DNA of 64,000 nt from Calycina herbarum (lineage: Eukaryota > Ascomycota > Leotiomycetes > Helotiales > Pezizellaceae): contig LLEY01000009.1 in the NCBI GenBank assembly GCA_001414485.1, forward strand, positions 186,001-250,000, written 5' to 3'. Positions within the stretch are counted from its first letter, which is position 1; each line of letters begins with the position of its first letter. A program made the position numbers and the translations under genes. The notes beneath the pieces are model-generated. The model did no database searches and was not told the origin of the DNA. It saw only the letters and a list, made by a program, of their open reading frames with translations. This document shows, in pieces, positions 1 through 12,000 of the stretch.

Positions 1-3000
1 TTATAAGTCTAGTAAGTACTAGGAGCTGGTTCTCTAACTAGCTTACTCTAGACAAGTCAACATAGTTCTTATCTAGGAACCGTATATATACTAGAGAGAG
101 ATTTACTATTAGATTATAAGACACTACTCGAATTATACCTACTTTATACCTATATATAACTAGAACAATAACCCTCCTAGAGTACTTATATTTATATAAA
201 AAGGAGCAGAGATTCTCTTAAGTTAATAAACACTAATTATACTCTTACTTAAATACTAAGACCTTATTTATATTAAGATTATACTCTCTTAAGGCCTCCT
301 ATTATATATCCTTAATATATATAACGCCTCTCTAGGCGCTAAGGGCGCTAAAGAGGCTATTAACCTTGTCCTTTACTTATAATACATTACTATAACGAAT
401 ACCCTTATAGCTAGCGACTTAAACCTAAAGAGCTAGCTCTAGTAACTGGATTTCCTTAGGTAGGAAAGTATATAAGCCCCCTCGCTTATTAACTAGATAG
501 AGGACAGAGGGCTACAACTCTCTACCTCTTCTAGGACGTAAACGTATAACTTCGGCAATACCCTTAACCTTATCTTTTACTTAAGTAACCTCTACTAAAG
601 AGAGGCGTCTACTAAGATAGATCTTATCTTTAAGTATAGCTTTAACTACCTCCTACTTCTTACCTAGCTTCTATATATAGGAAACCTAATAAAGAAGGAT
701 CCGCCTTTAAAACTTAGTACTCTTAACGTTAAAACCTTTAAGACTACCCTCTAAAGTAAGCTTAAAACATAATAGCTATACGAACTTATATAATAACTAA
801 ATATAGAATTACTAGAGGCTCTAGTAGGATTTATCTCTAAGAATATATATAGCACGTACCTTTATAGTACTAAGCAAGGTCTTAGACATAGATTCGAACA
901 CCCCTAGTAGAATAAGGAATATTAGACAGCGGCTATTAAAGCAAGGCAGGTATAAAGGCTTAACACGAGCCCTTAAGCCTTAAAGTCTCTTTATAAGAGT
1001 CTAAGATAGGAAATCTAGAAGGTAAAGAGAGAACACTTCTATAACCTAATTAATAAGGCTATAAAGAGCAAAGACGTCTTTAAGATTTACAAGTAGTACT
1101 AAAGCACTAGAATATATAAGTCTCTCCCTTTAAGAGACTTAGTAGGTTAGCTAAGCTTTACTACTTAGGAGAAGCAGAAGATCCTTATATAAAAGCTGCT
1201 TATAAATAAGGCTGAAGTCAGGGATATACTATTTAATACCCTAACTACTTCTACTTAGGCCCTCTTATAAGTAGATCTTACTTTATATAAGGTTAAGGAA
1301 TTAATTCTTAGTAAAGCTTCAACTATACTAGGAGAAGATAAGCTAGTAACAGGGGTCCTTAAAGTAGCTTAGCTATAGATCTCGAACCTTGTCTTCCTAC
1401 TATTCAAAGGCTATATAGAGACAGGCTTCTATTTGAAGATCTTCTAATCTACTATCGTTGCTATTATCTTAAAACCTAATAAGAAAGACAAGTCCTCCTC
1501 TTAAGTATACTAGCTAATTACTCTACTCTCGGTCCTTAGAAAAGGGCTTAAAAGGCTCCTTACTAAGCAAGTATCTTAGATAGCTATTAAGCACTCTATT
1601 CTAGGGTAGAACTAGTTTAAGGCTCTTCTATTAAGAGCTACTATAGACCTTACTACCTATCTTACCTTCGATATTAAGTTAGCTCTTATAAATAAGTAGG
1701 AAGCCTCTCTTCTTATACTTAATATTAAGAGCGCCTTTAACGCGGTACTCCCTAGCCGCCTAATTAAAAGGTTAAGAGAGTAAGAGTAGCTATATTACTT
1801 CGTAGAATAGGTCTTCTCTTTCTTAACTAATAGATTAGTAAAAGTAAAGCTTAATAGAGAAGTAGACAACGCTACCCCGCTTTAGTATAGCCTTCTATAA
1901 AGCTCGCCTATCTTACTAATCCTCTTTATACTTTATATCTAGCCTCTCTTTAGATTAGGAGTTAGTTCTCTCCTAGTAGTATAGAGATTCGGCTACGCCG
2001 ACGACATTAGATTACTTACTTTCGAGCCTTTAAAGGTAGGGAATGTTAAGGACCTAGCAAAGTAGGTAGTAAGCGTACTTAAGTAAGGTATAGATAAGGG
2101 TATTACCTTTAATACTAAAAAATTAAAACTTATCTACTTCTCTTATAAAAGGAAATAAAGAGGGAGAGGTATCTAGCCCCCCTCTACTATTATAGTTAAA
2201 GGAAAGATAATAGAGCTTATATAGGAACTCCGGTAGCTTAGTATCTTCTTCAACCCCTGCCTTACCTTTTATAGTTATGTTAAAAGAATAGCTAGTAAGG
2301 CTACACTTATAGCTAATACTCTTAAAGGAATAATAAATATAGTAAGAGGATCTCCCTCGTATCTACTAAAATAAGTAGTTACTACTTATATCTTCTCGAT
2401 CGCCTATTTTAGGTATAAGACCTAGTACCCTAGTTATATAAAAACAGGCTAAGTAGGTACTATAAATAACCAGATTAGCCGCTACCTAACTCTCCTAGAT
2501 AGAGTAGTTATAAAGTATACTAGGATCATCCTCCTAGTCTATAAAACCACTCCTACCTCGGTACTCCTTATAGAATCTAGCCTCCTAGCTATTAAAATTA
2601 CTCTTATAATAAAAAGCAGAGCTTTTAAAGCTAGAACTCGACGACTTAACTTAGTACACCTGCTTAAGCGATGTATAAATAACCCTTGCTTAAAGGCTAG
2701 GCTTATTTACTACTCTTCTAAACCTCTCCTCTCTTTAGAAGAAGTCGATCTAATTTAAGACCCTCTATAGAGTAGAGGGTTTAACTACTAAGCCTGCCTT
2801 CTCGAGGTAGCCGGCTCGAGCTCTAGCGGTAATAAAGACTCTTATAAAGCCGAATTCCTTGAATTCCTCGCCTCTGTTCTACTTATAGACCTAGTTGTAT
2901 TTACTAACAGCTCTTGCTTAGACGATAAAAACATAGGAGGAGGCGTATGTCTTATAAGAGAAGGGGTTGTTTTAAATATAAAGCTCTTCTCTTTTAGTAA

Positions 3001-4016
3001 AACCTTAGAAATATATAATATAGAAGCGAGAGCTATCTTATATAGTCTTAAGCTTACCCTTATATCTCTATTTTAGTCCTTAGCTATAAAGTACTACATT
3101 TGCCTTAATAACCTTAAAGCTATACTATAGCTAACCTACCGATCCTATAACACTTTATAAGAAACCTTTAATAAGATATTCGACTTTACTTAGCTATATC
3201 CGGGGAAGATCTAGATATAGTAGTACCCTAGTTATATAGGAATTCGAGGGAATGAAATTGCCGACAAAGCTGCGGGGAAAGCGGCTCGAACACCCCTCTC
3301 TAGCCCTTCTTTACTCTATACTACTATACTTAAGAGAGAATTTAAAGAGATAGAGGTTAAGCTCGCGAATAAGCTTTAGTAGACAATATTCCCGAATATC
3401 TATAAGAGGCTAGGTCTTACTTCCTAGCTCTTAAAACCTAGAACTCTCCAGCTACTAAGAGAGGTCCTAGCTCGGCTTATTATAGCTTATACTAGTTATA
3501 GAGACTTTATAGTATACCACCTTCGATTCTACTACCTTAACACGTTACTAGAATCTAGGAATTATAAATATAAAAAGGCTAAAGTATAATTCTACCTACT
3601 CTTCTATAGGCTTATAAAGAATAAAGAGCTAAGGCTATTAGCTAAGGCAGAGGGAAATCCTTAACTCCTGTTTAGACCTAGTTATAAGGAGCTTTTTAAC
3701 AAGGTCTATTCTAAGACTAAGTTCTTTATAAAGATCTATCCCTTAAGATAGTTAAAACTCTCTTTTCCTTTCTTTTTCTATATTTTTATATATATCTCCT
3801 TTATCTTTCCCTAATTCTATAAACTAATTAAGGATAAGAGCTGTTCTGAAAGTAGAGCTTCTCTTTAAACTATCTCTTGTAAATTAGCTCACTCGTTTAC
3901 ACCCCCTGTAGCCTAGGGCACCCCCCTAGCGTCATTTGCCCTCTTTTGGGACTTTTTAGGACCTAGACCACGCGATCTAGACTCCGCCTGACGTTAAATA
4001 GAAATAAATAAATAAA
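1..4016 (+). mobile_element. Tad1-like non-LTR (LINE) retrotransposon, RIP-decayed, 5' end outside window
   Basis: The AT-rich segment translates in pieces on the + strand into a LINE polyprotein. Near 410-440 is a DLNL-like stretch of the endonuclease domain. Around 1500-2150 is reverse transcriptase, with the FGYADD active-site motif at 1988-2005. Around 2880-3300 is RNase H, ending in a GIRGNEIADKAAGKAAR-like motif at 3239-3290. The element ends in an (AAAT)n tail at about 3998-4016, typical of LINE 3' ends. Nearly all expected Gln codons are TAG/TAA and CpA is scarce, the RIP pattern, so no protein can be made. The 3' end abuts coding sequence of a transcription-factor gene in frame (tac gcc ttc gac), so the element sits in that gene. 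Family assignment rests on domain order and tail; the subfamily is less sure. Confidence 0.85.
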
Positions 4017-5062
4017 TACGCCTTCGACAAGGCCTTGTCTTTGAATTTCGGCCGGTCACCAAATTTTTCCGATTACGACATATCGGTTGGTTATCCTCAA
4101 CTGCCCGCAGACTTTGGGCGCGATATAGTCTTCCTTTGGTTCGATATTTCAAAATTGCAAGGCAGCATATACGAGAAACTGTATTCTGCGAAGGGCCAGC
4201 AAGATAGTCCCGAGGTGAAGGCACTGAATGCGAGACACATTGCATCAGAGCTCAACAACATACGTGAAAGATTGAAGGTATGTTGTACTAATCGCATTGC
4301 TGTCCTTCGCTGAGTCAAAGGTACCACAGGCCGTCTTTAACAAGATGCCTGGGGCCGAAAGAGAGCCATTCTTAGACACCGAGATTACAATTTTGGCGAA
4401 CTTGACTCTCGTCTACCGAGCTATACCTTCGCAAAAACCGGCTCACCCACTTCGTTTCTCCGACGAGTGCATTGCAGTTGCCCGAGAAACGCTAGAGCTA
4501 CACGAAACTTTATGCTCAAGGTTATTAAACAGATCGCAAAATCAGATCCAAATGTATATAGACTGGTAAGCAGGTCACTGCCACTAACCCTCCACTACTA
4601 ACCGCGAGAAGGAACCTCTCCATATGTCCTTTTACCCCTTTTATTGTCATCCTCGGCACCGCAATCCTAGACACCAACTCCGCAGATATGCACCTCCTCG
4701 AGCAAGTCATCGACTCCCTAGAACGCGCATCGATTCTAGCCCCGGGCGCCAAGAAACTCCTCAGCATTTGCAAGATCCTTCTCCGGGGCGCTAAATCTTG
4801 CGTGGAGCAAAGCCTCACTGGCGGGCCACCACCAGCACCTCCAACAGCTTCGTTCATGGAGAATGGAATGCAGCAAGACGTCACGATGCCTGGGCATGGC
4901 GTGATGGATACTGATTGGTCAACGATGATGCCAGAAGATTGGACGACGCTGCAGCTGGACAACCCGGATAATATGTCGTTGTTGTTTGATAATTATCTGG
5001 CGAGCAATTCGGGGGTAATGCCGATCTTCGAAACAGATATAACTAGGTTTGATATGATGTGA
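4017..5062 (+). pseudogene. 5'-truncated fungal transcription factor (fungal-specific TF domain), cut by LINE
   Basis: Spliced exons 4017-4277, 4330-4565 and 4612-5062 give 315 in-frame codons ending in TGA. The start of the fragment (YAFDKALSLNFGR) is the hallmark of the middle of the fungal-specific transcription factor domain, where DK.LSL.LGR is conserved. It continues with LTLVYRAIPS, PLRFSDECI, PFTPFIVILGTAI and an acidic, Met/Trp-rich C-terminus. Intron 1 (4278-4329) and intron 2 (4566-4611) have GT...AG ends and join in frame. The N-terminal part, including any Zn2Cys6 or C2H2 DNA-binding domain, is absent; the sequence before 4017 is the LINE tail. Base composition of the remnant is normal and no internal stops are seen, so the insertion may be recent compared with the RIP, or RIP did not spread. 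No start codon remains in good context. Confidence 0.75.
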
Positions 5063-6310
5063 AACATAAGTTTGAGAAGCGTTGTATAATAGCTATGGTT
5101 CACTTTGTATATCCAGCAGAAAGCCTGTAAAAGCCTGAAGTTTTTTTAATTAGCAATCAGAGTATATATAATTAATTTACTTTATAGCATAAATTAGGCA
5201 AGTTCTATTTATACCAGTATCTATAATAGTCTAAGATTTTTGAACATGGAACTAGAAGTTTCTTTCGACAAAGTCCACTTATTAACTCTGGTATGCTTTA
5301 CTCGCCATGCTTGGGATTGAGTAATAAGCTCGCTATTTTGACCATTCTTGCGATATTGGTCAATAAAGTCGGAGTTTACGAATAAAACGTCTCATTCGTC
5401 AGCACTTACTCAAGCCTAACTTTAGCCCACATAGTCTACTTTTCCAGTACAGGAGTTAAACCAAACCCCCAAAGTCAGCTTATAAAGACTATTAAGCACT
5501 ATACCTTGATACGGCACTAAGGAGAAGGAGAAGTAAGTAGAGTTCTACTAAACAGGAAATGGATGATTTTATGCTATAAAAAAAAAAGAAAAGAGCTTAA
5601 TTGCTTAATATCAATTCATGAAACTTGATTATTCTAGCTGTTTAAGAGATTCAAAATAATGGAATAAGAGAAGAGGTACCTGTTTACTAACGATGTAACC
5701 GCTCACATTGTCAAACAATATATAGCTAAAACAATATGTTTTGAAGTGAAAAGGACATAAGTTTCCCCTCTCAAAATTCTAAGAATACAAAATCCTCAGG
5801 TAAAATTATCAAGCGAGGTAGTAAACTTTGCTGAGAATAGCTTGGGGGAAAAAAAGGTTGGAACTACCATACTAGCAGCCTTTCAAATATGGTATTATCA
5901 ATCATTTTCAATTATTTAGTTCGTGACTGACAAAACTGCCGTCAAATAGAGAACAATTACGTGAAGGTGGCATATCGCTTAACCTGTGGGTCAAACACCC
6001 GCGCGGGAGTGGGGGCCATTTTACAAAGCTGGTCGTCTTAAAGAACATGGAGCATCGCGCGCGGGTTGTGGCTACCTTGGGAATAGTATTCTAAGAAATG
6101 GAAGGATTTTCTGCAAATGGACTAACTTAGTTCCATTGCTTGAAAATGGTTGTAAATCAAAAGTAGGCTAAGTTGAAACAAAAACGTAGAAATGGTGGGT
6201 ATAAGTAGAATGTAGGTCTGCTCTAAGATAACTGCATTCTTCCATTCCACAGCTCTTCTTCAGCCCAAAACCATCAATAAACATTTCGCCATCAAACACA
6301 AAAAACCAAA
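5063..6310. other. Intergenic, AT-rich, no gene seen
   Basis: After the transcription-factor remnant the DNA is AT-rich to about 5940 with no plausible coding frame. From about 5950 composition rises. Two GC-rich CGCGCGGG-type tracts lie at about 5999-6006 and 6056-6064, and the last 100 bases, rich in C and A, look like the promoter and leader of the downstream dehydrogenase, whose ATG has the favourable context caaaATGTC. Confidence 0.5.
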
Positions 6311-7218
6311 ATGTCGATCAATCCCGTTGTCCTTATCCTGGGAGCCGGACCCAGAGTCGGTTCCTCCGTCGCTGATAAATTCGCCAGCAACGGATACAAG
6401 GTCGCTGTCGTTTCCAGAACTGGAAGTGGCGTTCAAGACACCAAAGGGTTTCTCTCCCTCAAGGCCGACCTCAAGAAACCCGACTCAATTCCAGCACTCT
6501 TCGAAGCCGTCAAGGCCGAGTTCAAAACCTTCCCCAGTGTCGTCATCTTCAATGCAGGATCACTCACGCCCCCTCCCGATAAAGATTCCGTTTTATCGAT
6601 TCCAGTCGAAAGTGTCGTGTCTGATTTGAACATCAACACCATCAGCCCCTACGTCGCAGCACAAGAGGCTGTGAAAGGATGGAAAACGCTTCCCAAAGAG
6701 GCGAAAAAGGCGTTCATCTACACCGGAAACATTACAAATGTGTCCATTGTACCTGTGCCAATGATGTTGAATGTAGGCATGGGCAAGTCGGCTTCGGCAT
6801 TTTGGCTTGGTGTTGCAGATACAACGTATGCGGCCCAGGGGTATCGGTAAGAAAGCCTAGTCTCCAAGAGCGGTGTTCAGGTAACTGACATACTCTACCT
6901 AATAGGTTCTTTTACGCCGATGAGCGAAACGTAGATGGAAGCCTTAAGGGTATGGCTGTTGATGGCGGTGGGTACCCAATTTCTTAGAGAAAAATGTCTT
7001 GTTTGGTCGAGCTGAGACTTTTTTGATCTCAAAACTTCCATGCTCGCCCTACAAATTCTCACTCCCTCTACTCCTCAAACGTGCATAAGAAAGTATACTG
7101 ACTCCGAGATTCTGTAGATGCACACGGCCAGTTTTATGCTCAATTGGCGAACCAGGGGGAGAAAGTCCCATGGCACGCCACATTCGTGAAGGATATGGGC
7201 TATGTCCAATTCAAGTAA
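6311..7218 (+). CDS. Short-chain dehydrogenase/reductase (SDR), NAD(P)-binding
   Basis: Three exons, 6311-6846, 6906-6967 and 7118-7218, encode 232 residues. Residues 7-15 carry a Rossmann nucleotide-binding loop (LILGAGPRVG), a variant of the SDR TGxxxGxG motif. A basic residue follows the second strand (VVSRTG), suggesting NADP(H). NAG occurs near residue 83, and a serine/methionine-rich region replaces a clear YxxxK catalytic pair, so activity as a classical dehydrogenase is uncertain. The C-terminus, HGQFYAQLA...PWHATFVKDMGY, is typical of a group of fungal SDRs of this length. Intron 1 (6847-6905) and intron 2 (6968-7117) have GT/AG ends and restore frame. It converges on the Zn2Cys6 regulator 140 bases downstream. 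Substrate unknown. Confidence 0.8.
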
Positions 7219-7360
7219 AGGGTGTTGAAATGGGTGGACCAAGAACAAATTATAGATAAAGCTCAACAATTATCTCCAGATTCGAGTCAGCGTAGTTTGG
7301 GAGGGCAAATTTCTGTACCTTGAAGCTACCTAATTCTCATATATTTGAATTACAGCTCGT

Positions 7361-8998
7361 CTAAATAAGTAACACCAGACTATCTTGATTTCTAAAGAAC
7401 GCGGAGAAATCCTGGCTGGCATCTGAAACTCTATTTTTCCAAAGATCTTCCATGATCTCAAGTGCTTTGTGAACCGTTCCATAAACGTCCGGCGGCTGTA
7501 ACGCCTCCACCATTCCGCGGAAAAGGGGTTCTTGTGAAGGCTCTGCAAGGCAGCCAGCAACGAGAAATGGCCATACCATGATACGTAATAACGCGGGCGG
7601 TGATATTTGACTTATCAAATCATTGATTTGACCAACGTGATAACGAACGTCGCAGTCCGAGGGTTGCCGCCCAGAAACAACTACAGAGAGATAAAGTAGA
7701 GCGGCATGAGCCCATACTCTAGTTACCGAACATGTCTCATTTGCTGTTTTATCAGACGTGAAGACATCCAGAAAGCTGCTTTCCTCTTGTGAACCAATAA
7801 CTGGATTGTGTTCAAGAGCCACAAGATCAGTTTCCAGTGATTCCTTGATGGCTGTGGCGCGATTGAATAAATGTATGGGATTTAGATTTCCAGCTCTTTT
7901 ACATTCCTGTTTCCAAGAGTCAAGAGCAGAAATTTCCCCAATTTGTAATAACACCCAATTCTGACACCCAATCACCGCTTCGAGATTGATAGGAGGTTCA
8001 GTGCCACCTATAAGATTGCTGTGGTACTCGTAGAGTGTCGGTGGTCTTTGCAGCACCGTGCTTGCAATAATATCATCGAATATCAAGAGTGTGGACGAGA
8101 AGCAAAATGCGGCTTGTTCAGCACTCGGGACCTGTGTTCCTTGTGCGGGCAAAACCCATGATGATGGCCCCAATATGTTGAAGACGGAATTGAAGCTTGA
8201 GGCAGCCCACTGCGGCCCTGCTGGCTCCTTGCTAATCTCAAGAATTTGTTTAAAAAGAGCCAGCGCTGCATTGAGATGCATTTGACAATTTTTGAAACTC
8301 GAAACTGCGATCTCGCAACGTTGCAACTGGATTATCGTTGTAAAGATTCGTACAGACCCGTTGAGATGTTCTGTGATGCTGGTGCCATTGATGACTTGTA
8401 GCGCATGTCCCAGTACCACGAAAGCGGAGCCGGTCTGCTTGAGCACCGTTTCCGAAGCTACCTGGGCGTGGGCCTCTCCTTGCAGCAGAGAAAAGAAATA
8501 TAGGCTTTGGCATAGCGTAGTCTGACGCAATGCTGGGCTCCTTATCATCAGCTCCATAATCCAAGCTCGACCTCCTTGAAGGAGAGATGGTCGATAGAAA
8601 GGGAATAATAAGGGCAGCAAATGTTCAAGATAGAACATGAGGAGAATAGTATCCGATCCGCCGATTTTGGTATACGCGATCATGGCCTCCGGACACGGCT
8701 CTCTCGAATCATCCTCGTTCCTCGCAGGTGGTGATTGCGACCGTGGTTCAGATTGCAGTTGGGATTGTGGCAGGCGACGGTAGGCATTTTCTTTTACCTC
8801 GCGCTTAATTTGCTTGCCCATTTCCCTCTGCCTGGTACCGCCGTCCATCCATTCCGGTTTCTTTTGGTCATAGTGACAGGTGATATGAAGGGTAGCGCAC
8901 ATACTACACGTAGGACTCCCTTCATCGCATTTTTTCCGTCGAAGTTTGCAAGTCCAACAACCATTGGTGCTCCGATGACGAGAAGTCGAGAGAGCCAT
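7361..8998 (-). CDS. Zn2Cys6 (Gal4-type) transcription factor
   Basis: Uninterrupted 545-codon frame from the ATG at 8998. Residues 14-42 hold the binuclear cluster CWTCKLRRKKCDEGSPTC followed by SMCATLHITC, giving all six cysteines. A basic linker (KKPEW, RREVKE-like) follows. The rest (about 130-540) is a fungal-specific transcription factor domain of the Fungal_trans_2 kind, with MIAYTKIGGSDTILLMFYLEHLLP and RVWAHAALLYLSVVV-like helices. The frame stays open to 9115, giving 39 extra residues, but the Met just before the zinc cluster is the usual start in this family. Convergent with the dehydrogenase, so co-regulation is possible but unproven. No binding sites were identified. Confidence 0.88.
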   Translation of the reverse strand: MALSTSRHRSTNGCWTCKLRRKKCDEGSPTCSMCATLHITCHYDQKKPEWMDGGTRQREMGKQIKREVKENAYRRLPQSQLQSEPRSQSPPARNEDDSREPCPEAMIAYTKIGGSDTILLMFYLEHLLPLLFPFYRPSLLQGGRAWIMELMIRSPALRQTTLCQSLYFFSLLQGEAHAQVASETVLKQTGSAFVVLGHALQVINGTSITEHLNGSVRIFTTIIQLQRCEIAVSSFKNCQMHLNAALALFKQILEISKEPAGPQWAASSFNSVFNILGPSSWVLPAQGTQVPSAEQAAFCFSSTLLIFDDIIASTVLQRPPTLYEYHSNLIGGTEPPINLEAVIGCQNWVLLQIGEISALDSWKQECKRAGNLNPIHLFNRATAIKESLETDLVALEHNPVIGSQEESSFLDVFTSDKTANETCSVTRVWAHAALLYLSVVVSGRQPSDCDVRYHVGQINDLISQISPPALLRIMVWPFLVAGCLAEPSQEPLFRGMVEALQPPDVYGTVHKALEIMEDLWKNRVSDASQDFSAFFRNQDSLVLLI

Positions 8999-9764
8999 AG
9001 TGGGGCAAGTCGTGGGCTGCGCGGCATACCATTTCTGGGCTTCGGCTGTGGTTGGTATTGTGTATGTTAGGATTGAGAAGAGGGGGAACGAGGTCGAGGT
9101 TGATAAGCAGCTCAAGGGTCTCTGTCACGCGGATTCCACGTGACAGCTCCCAAATGTAGCTCAGTCACGAGAACCAACAGCCCTTGAAATTCAACCCAAA
9201 GAGACCCAAAGCTTCCAGGGTCCCAGCATAGGGTTAATTGGCATTCTGCGCATCTGCTCATATTTTGATTTCGATTTGTACGATTTTTCTACGTGAAGTT
9301 ATTCGCGGGGTCTGTTTAACGGGGGAAATTCTAGTTTCAAGTTGCTCCAGCTGTCACCTGTAGTATGTAGATATGGCATGCTTTACTAATACTACCTAAG
9401 CGTCAATTTTAAATATTTTAAATGAATACATTATTCGAGGACGTCTAAAATAAGTTTGAAGCGTTGTAAAGTTCATAGTACAACATGGTTAATAAAGCAT
9501 AGTAGATTCCCTTGAAATCTTCAATCTTCAATCTTGAGTTTTGTGATCCTTCCATTTGAGCTTTGAGATCCCTAAAAGGGGGTTTCAAGCTTTATAATCT
9601 CCTGCGTTCTGAAAATAAGAAACTTCTCTCTCCAGCGACATCACTGACTATCTTCATTCCATTGCTGATTTCCGCATCCAAAAAAGACCCAGTTTCATTC
9701 CATCGATGTTGATGCTAAGAGTAAATTAGTACATAGAAATCTTGAAAACTTAACCGCGAAGATC
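8999..9764. other. Intergenic, no gene seen
   Basis: Promoter side of the Zn2Cys6 regulator followed by AT-rich sequence (about 9390-9560), with no coding frame that resembles a protein. A palindromic CACGTG-like stretch lies near 9137-9142 (ccacgtgaca). Confidence 0.4.
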
Positions 9765-10258
9765 TTATCTATCGCACGGAAACATACAGATAAACATCAC
9801 CCAAAATCCCCCAATAACCAATAATCCCATCGAAACGGCCAACCACCAAATGGCGGTATCAGTAGTTTTCTTCCTTCCAGAATAGCAAAAGCCCAAAACT
9901 CCTTAGACTCCTAGGAATAACAGGTAATAAATAAGTCTAGAACATCTAGTCTGCTTGTTAGGGCTTCCCCCCCTTCTGGTAGGGTGTTACCTACCCTATC
10001 CCGCTCCCCTCTTCCTTACTTAATATCCCTCACAATCGGTTCTAAAATCGAAACATCCTCCAATCCCCAATATCTCAAGCTCCCCTCGAGTTTCTTCAGA
10101 GAAAGTGAATATAGATCTCGACCAAGCCAGATTACTTTTTTAATCCACTGATTTTCGGGTTGATGGAGGCGTGGAAGCTGGTTACGGGAGGTGACGGTTT
10201 GTCGGAGCCAGGTTTTTATGACGGTGTTGTCTGCTGAGGAAGGTGGAAAGGCAAGCAT
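9765..10258 (-). CDS. Small tail-anchored-type protein, paralogue A
   Basis: Exon 1 (10258-10020) encodes 79 residues plus two bases; exon 2 (9873-9765) continues in frame to give about 115 residues. Exon 1 aligns by eye with the paralogue at 11002: FPPSSADNTVIKTWL with FPSRQSGNNIVKEWI, QWIKKVIWLGRDLYSLSLKKLEG with EWVNNVYWVGYELHDLPKKRLDE, and a final IVRDIK with IVYFRDYK. Exon 2 adds a basic stretch then a single hydrophobic segment (AIWWLAVSMGLLVIGGF onward) close to the C-terminus, so the product would be tail-anchored. Donor gtaagg at 10019, acceptor aag at 9874. If the intron is retained the frame stops at once (TAA directly after the last Lys), giving an 80-residue soluble form. No known domain recognised. 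Confidence 0.55.
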
Positions 10259-10263
10259 TTTTG

Positions 10264-10720
10264 AATTTTAGTGATGGGACGGTGTATGGATAATGGGACG
10301 GAACTTTGAATGATGAGACGGGACGATGGATGATGGCCGTAGGTAGGTAATTGCTATGCTGGTATGTCCGAAATTTGAGCCAAGAGATTAGGAGAAGAAA
10401 GTGTATGAGAACAACTGTCTGGAAAGGATCCAGTTCAATTGATAGGGAGTTTCCATTAGAAGAGCTGAAAACGGTTTGAAGTCGATCGCATATCCTTTCT
10501 AAGCGAGATACAGGGTGGTTTGTATTTAGTCGATTGGCACGGGGTCAAAGTCCCTTTTTGAAGTTACGGACTGAGTTGGAATTAGGAAATCTACAATGTC
10601 CTCTTTCGTTGTGCACAGACCATATCTTAATTTGGATCAGATTGCTTCAGTGAATAGAAACCCTAGAAGCCGGGGTTATTATGTGGGGAAACTTTAGCCA
10701 GTACAATTCGTCTCTGCCTT
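10264..10720 (+). repeat. Upstream duplicated segment, copy 1
   Basis: Non-coding DNA with patchy, same-order similarity to about 11640-12000: AATTTGAGCCAAGAGATTAGGA against GATTTGAGCTAGGAGAGTATGA, AAGTCGATCGCATATCC against AAGTCAATCGCGTGTCG, and GGGGAAACTTTAGCCAG against AGGGAAACTCTAGCCAG. Each copy lies upstream of one paralogue (11002 and 12417), so promoter and gene were duplicated together as a unit of about 1.4 kb. At its start are short tandem GATGGGACGG/GATGAGACGG motifs. Confidence 0.6.
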
Positions 10721-11001
10721 CCTAGTCATCTTGTTACTTGCTTAGCTTACCTCATGGCGCTGCTAGCGCCCTTTCTGCCAATAAGTCTCCAGTCCAGTCT
10801 CTGTAGAATGCTGAGTTCTTTGCCATCCACATACCGTGGAACAGTTGACAACACTCAATTTACCAACGAATTCCCCATACCTCCTTCTTCCACGCCACAA
10901 CTATTGAAACCCTCGAACTTTCCCCGTTGTTTACCATCCATCATTGCGAGACGATTTGAACGATTGCGACCTACCCTCGTACCCACTTTTCCCTTTTCAA
11001 G

Positions 11002-11545
11002 ATGTCCCAAGACATCGGAGATGCGGCTAAGCAACGGCTTGATTTCAACGAACTACTCGCAACATTTCCTTCCCGTCAATCTGGCAACAACATAGTCAAG
11101 GAATGGATTATGAGGGTGTTTGAGTTCCGAGGCTTAGACAATTCTAATAATCGTAACGAATGGGTCAATAACGTCTACTGGGTTGGTTACGAACTTCACG
11201 ACCTACCAAAAAAACGTTTGGATGAGCAGAGCGTATCCCCGTACGACCCATTCCAACAAAGAGAGTCTGCTCGTCTTGTTGTGGAATCAATTGTCTACTT
11301 CAGAGATTACAAGGTAATGTCAGGATATGTTCTGTTACATACTTGCTAAGGAACAGAATAAGGAGTCTCCTTGCGGTCGCGCATTCTGGATCGGATTCTC
11401 TCGATCTTTGAAGACCGCTTTTTTGGCAGTGTTCATAGTCGCCCTCTTGTTAAATTTGGGCAGTTGTCTCCAAATTGTGTTTGAATTCACTAGAAACATA
11501 CCCGGGGCTTTCTCCATAATTTTGCTGACGCTTATATTGACGTAA
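11002..11545 (+). CDS. Small tail-anchored-type protein, paralogue B
   Basis: Exon 1 (11002-11313, 104 codons) ends in FRDYK; exon 2 (11363-11545) adds 60 residues, 164 in total. The intron is 49 bases with GTAATG donor, a TGCTAAG branch-like site and AAG acceptor, and is phase 0. Exon 1 carries LDFNELLATFPSRQ, a Trp-rich core (EWVNNVYWVGYELHDLPKKRL) and a C-terminal SIVYFRDYK, all shared with paralogues A and C. Exon 2 has a strong hydrophobic segment (about 20 residues, AFLAVFIVALLLNLG...) and a second hydrophobic tail (SIILLTLILT), so it is probably membrane-anchored. Unspliced mRNA would stop after 11 extra residues. An upstream overlapping frame from 10754 is not supported. Function unknown; no known family recognised. 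Confidence 0.6.
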
Positions 11546-11639
11546 ACCCCCTCAGAAATAACAACAACGTACCTTTTGACAAGAATCTCTCTGGTCGATG
11601 AAAATATGAACAACCCCAACTACACCAAATGGATAATGG

Positions 11640-12000
11640 GAATGGAGGTCTTGGGTGGATAATGGCTCTATTGGTGGGTCAGGATTTGAGCTAGGAGAGT
11701 ATGAAATGGACTACGTGGATGTCTATAGGAACACCTACCTGGAAGTAATTAAGTTTGATAACCAGAGAATAATCTCCAAGCGAATATCTGCAGAGTTTAT
11801 AAAGTCAATCGCGTGTCGCTTTTAACGAAGTTGCGGGGTGACTTTCATTTGGGGGCTAGAGATAAGGTGCTTTGATGGGAAGAATACTCACTCCATCTGG
11901 TATGCGATGATCATCTACTGGAACGTGCGAAAGAAGGAATGGGATTAATACAGTGAACAGAGGCAGGTTTAGGGAAACTCTAGCCAGCTTAGCAAAATAA
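11640..12000 (+). repeat. Upstream duplicated segment, copy 2
   Basis: Counterpart of the segment at 10264-10720, here preceding the broken paralogue C. Similarity continues patchily up to the gene: CCTCCTTCTTCCACGCCACAACTATTG near 10879 against CCTACCTCCAACTCACAACTGTTC near 12309. Together with the gene similarity this marks a tandem duplication. Confidence 0.55.

Noticed and set aside
5986..6171. 61-codon frame upstream of the dehydrogenase
   Set aside because: No recognisable domain, composition of intergenic DNA, lies in the promoter region.
11314..11350. 37-base intron in paralogue B (acceptor CTAAG at 11350)
   Set aside because: Too short and would use the branch-like TGCTAAG as acceptor; the next AAG at 11362 gives a 49-base intron in the same frame.
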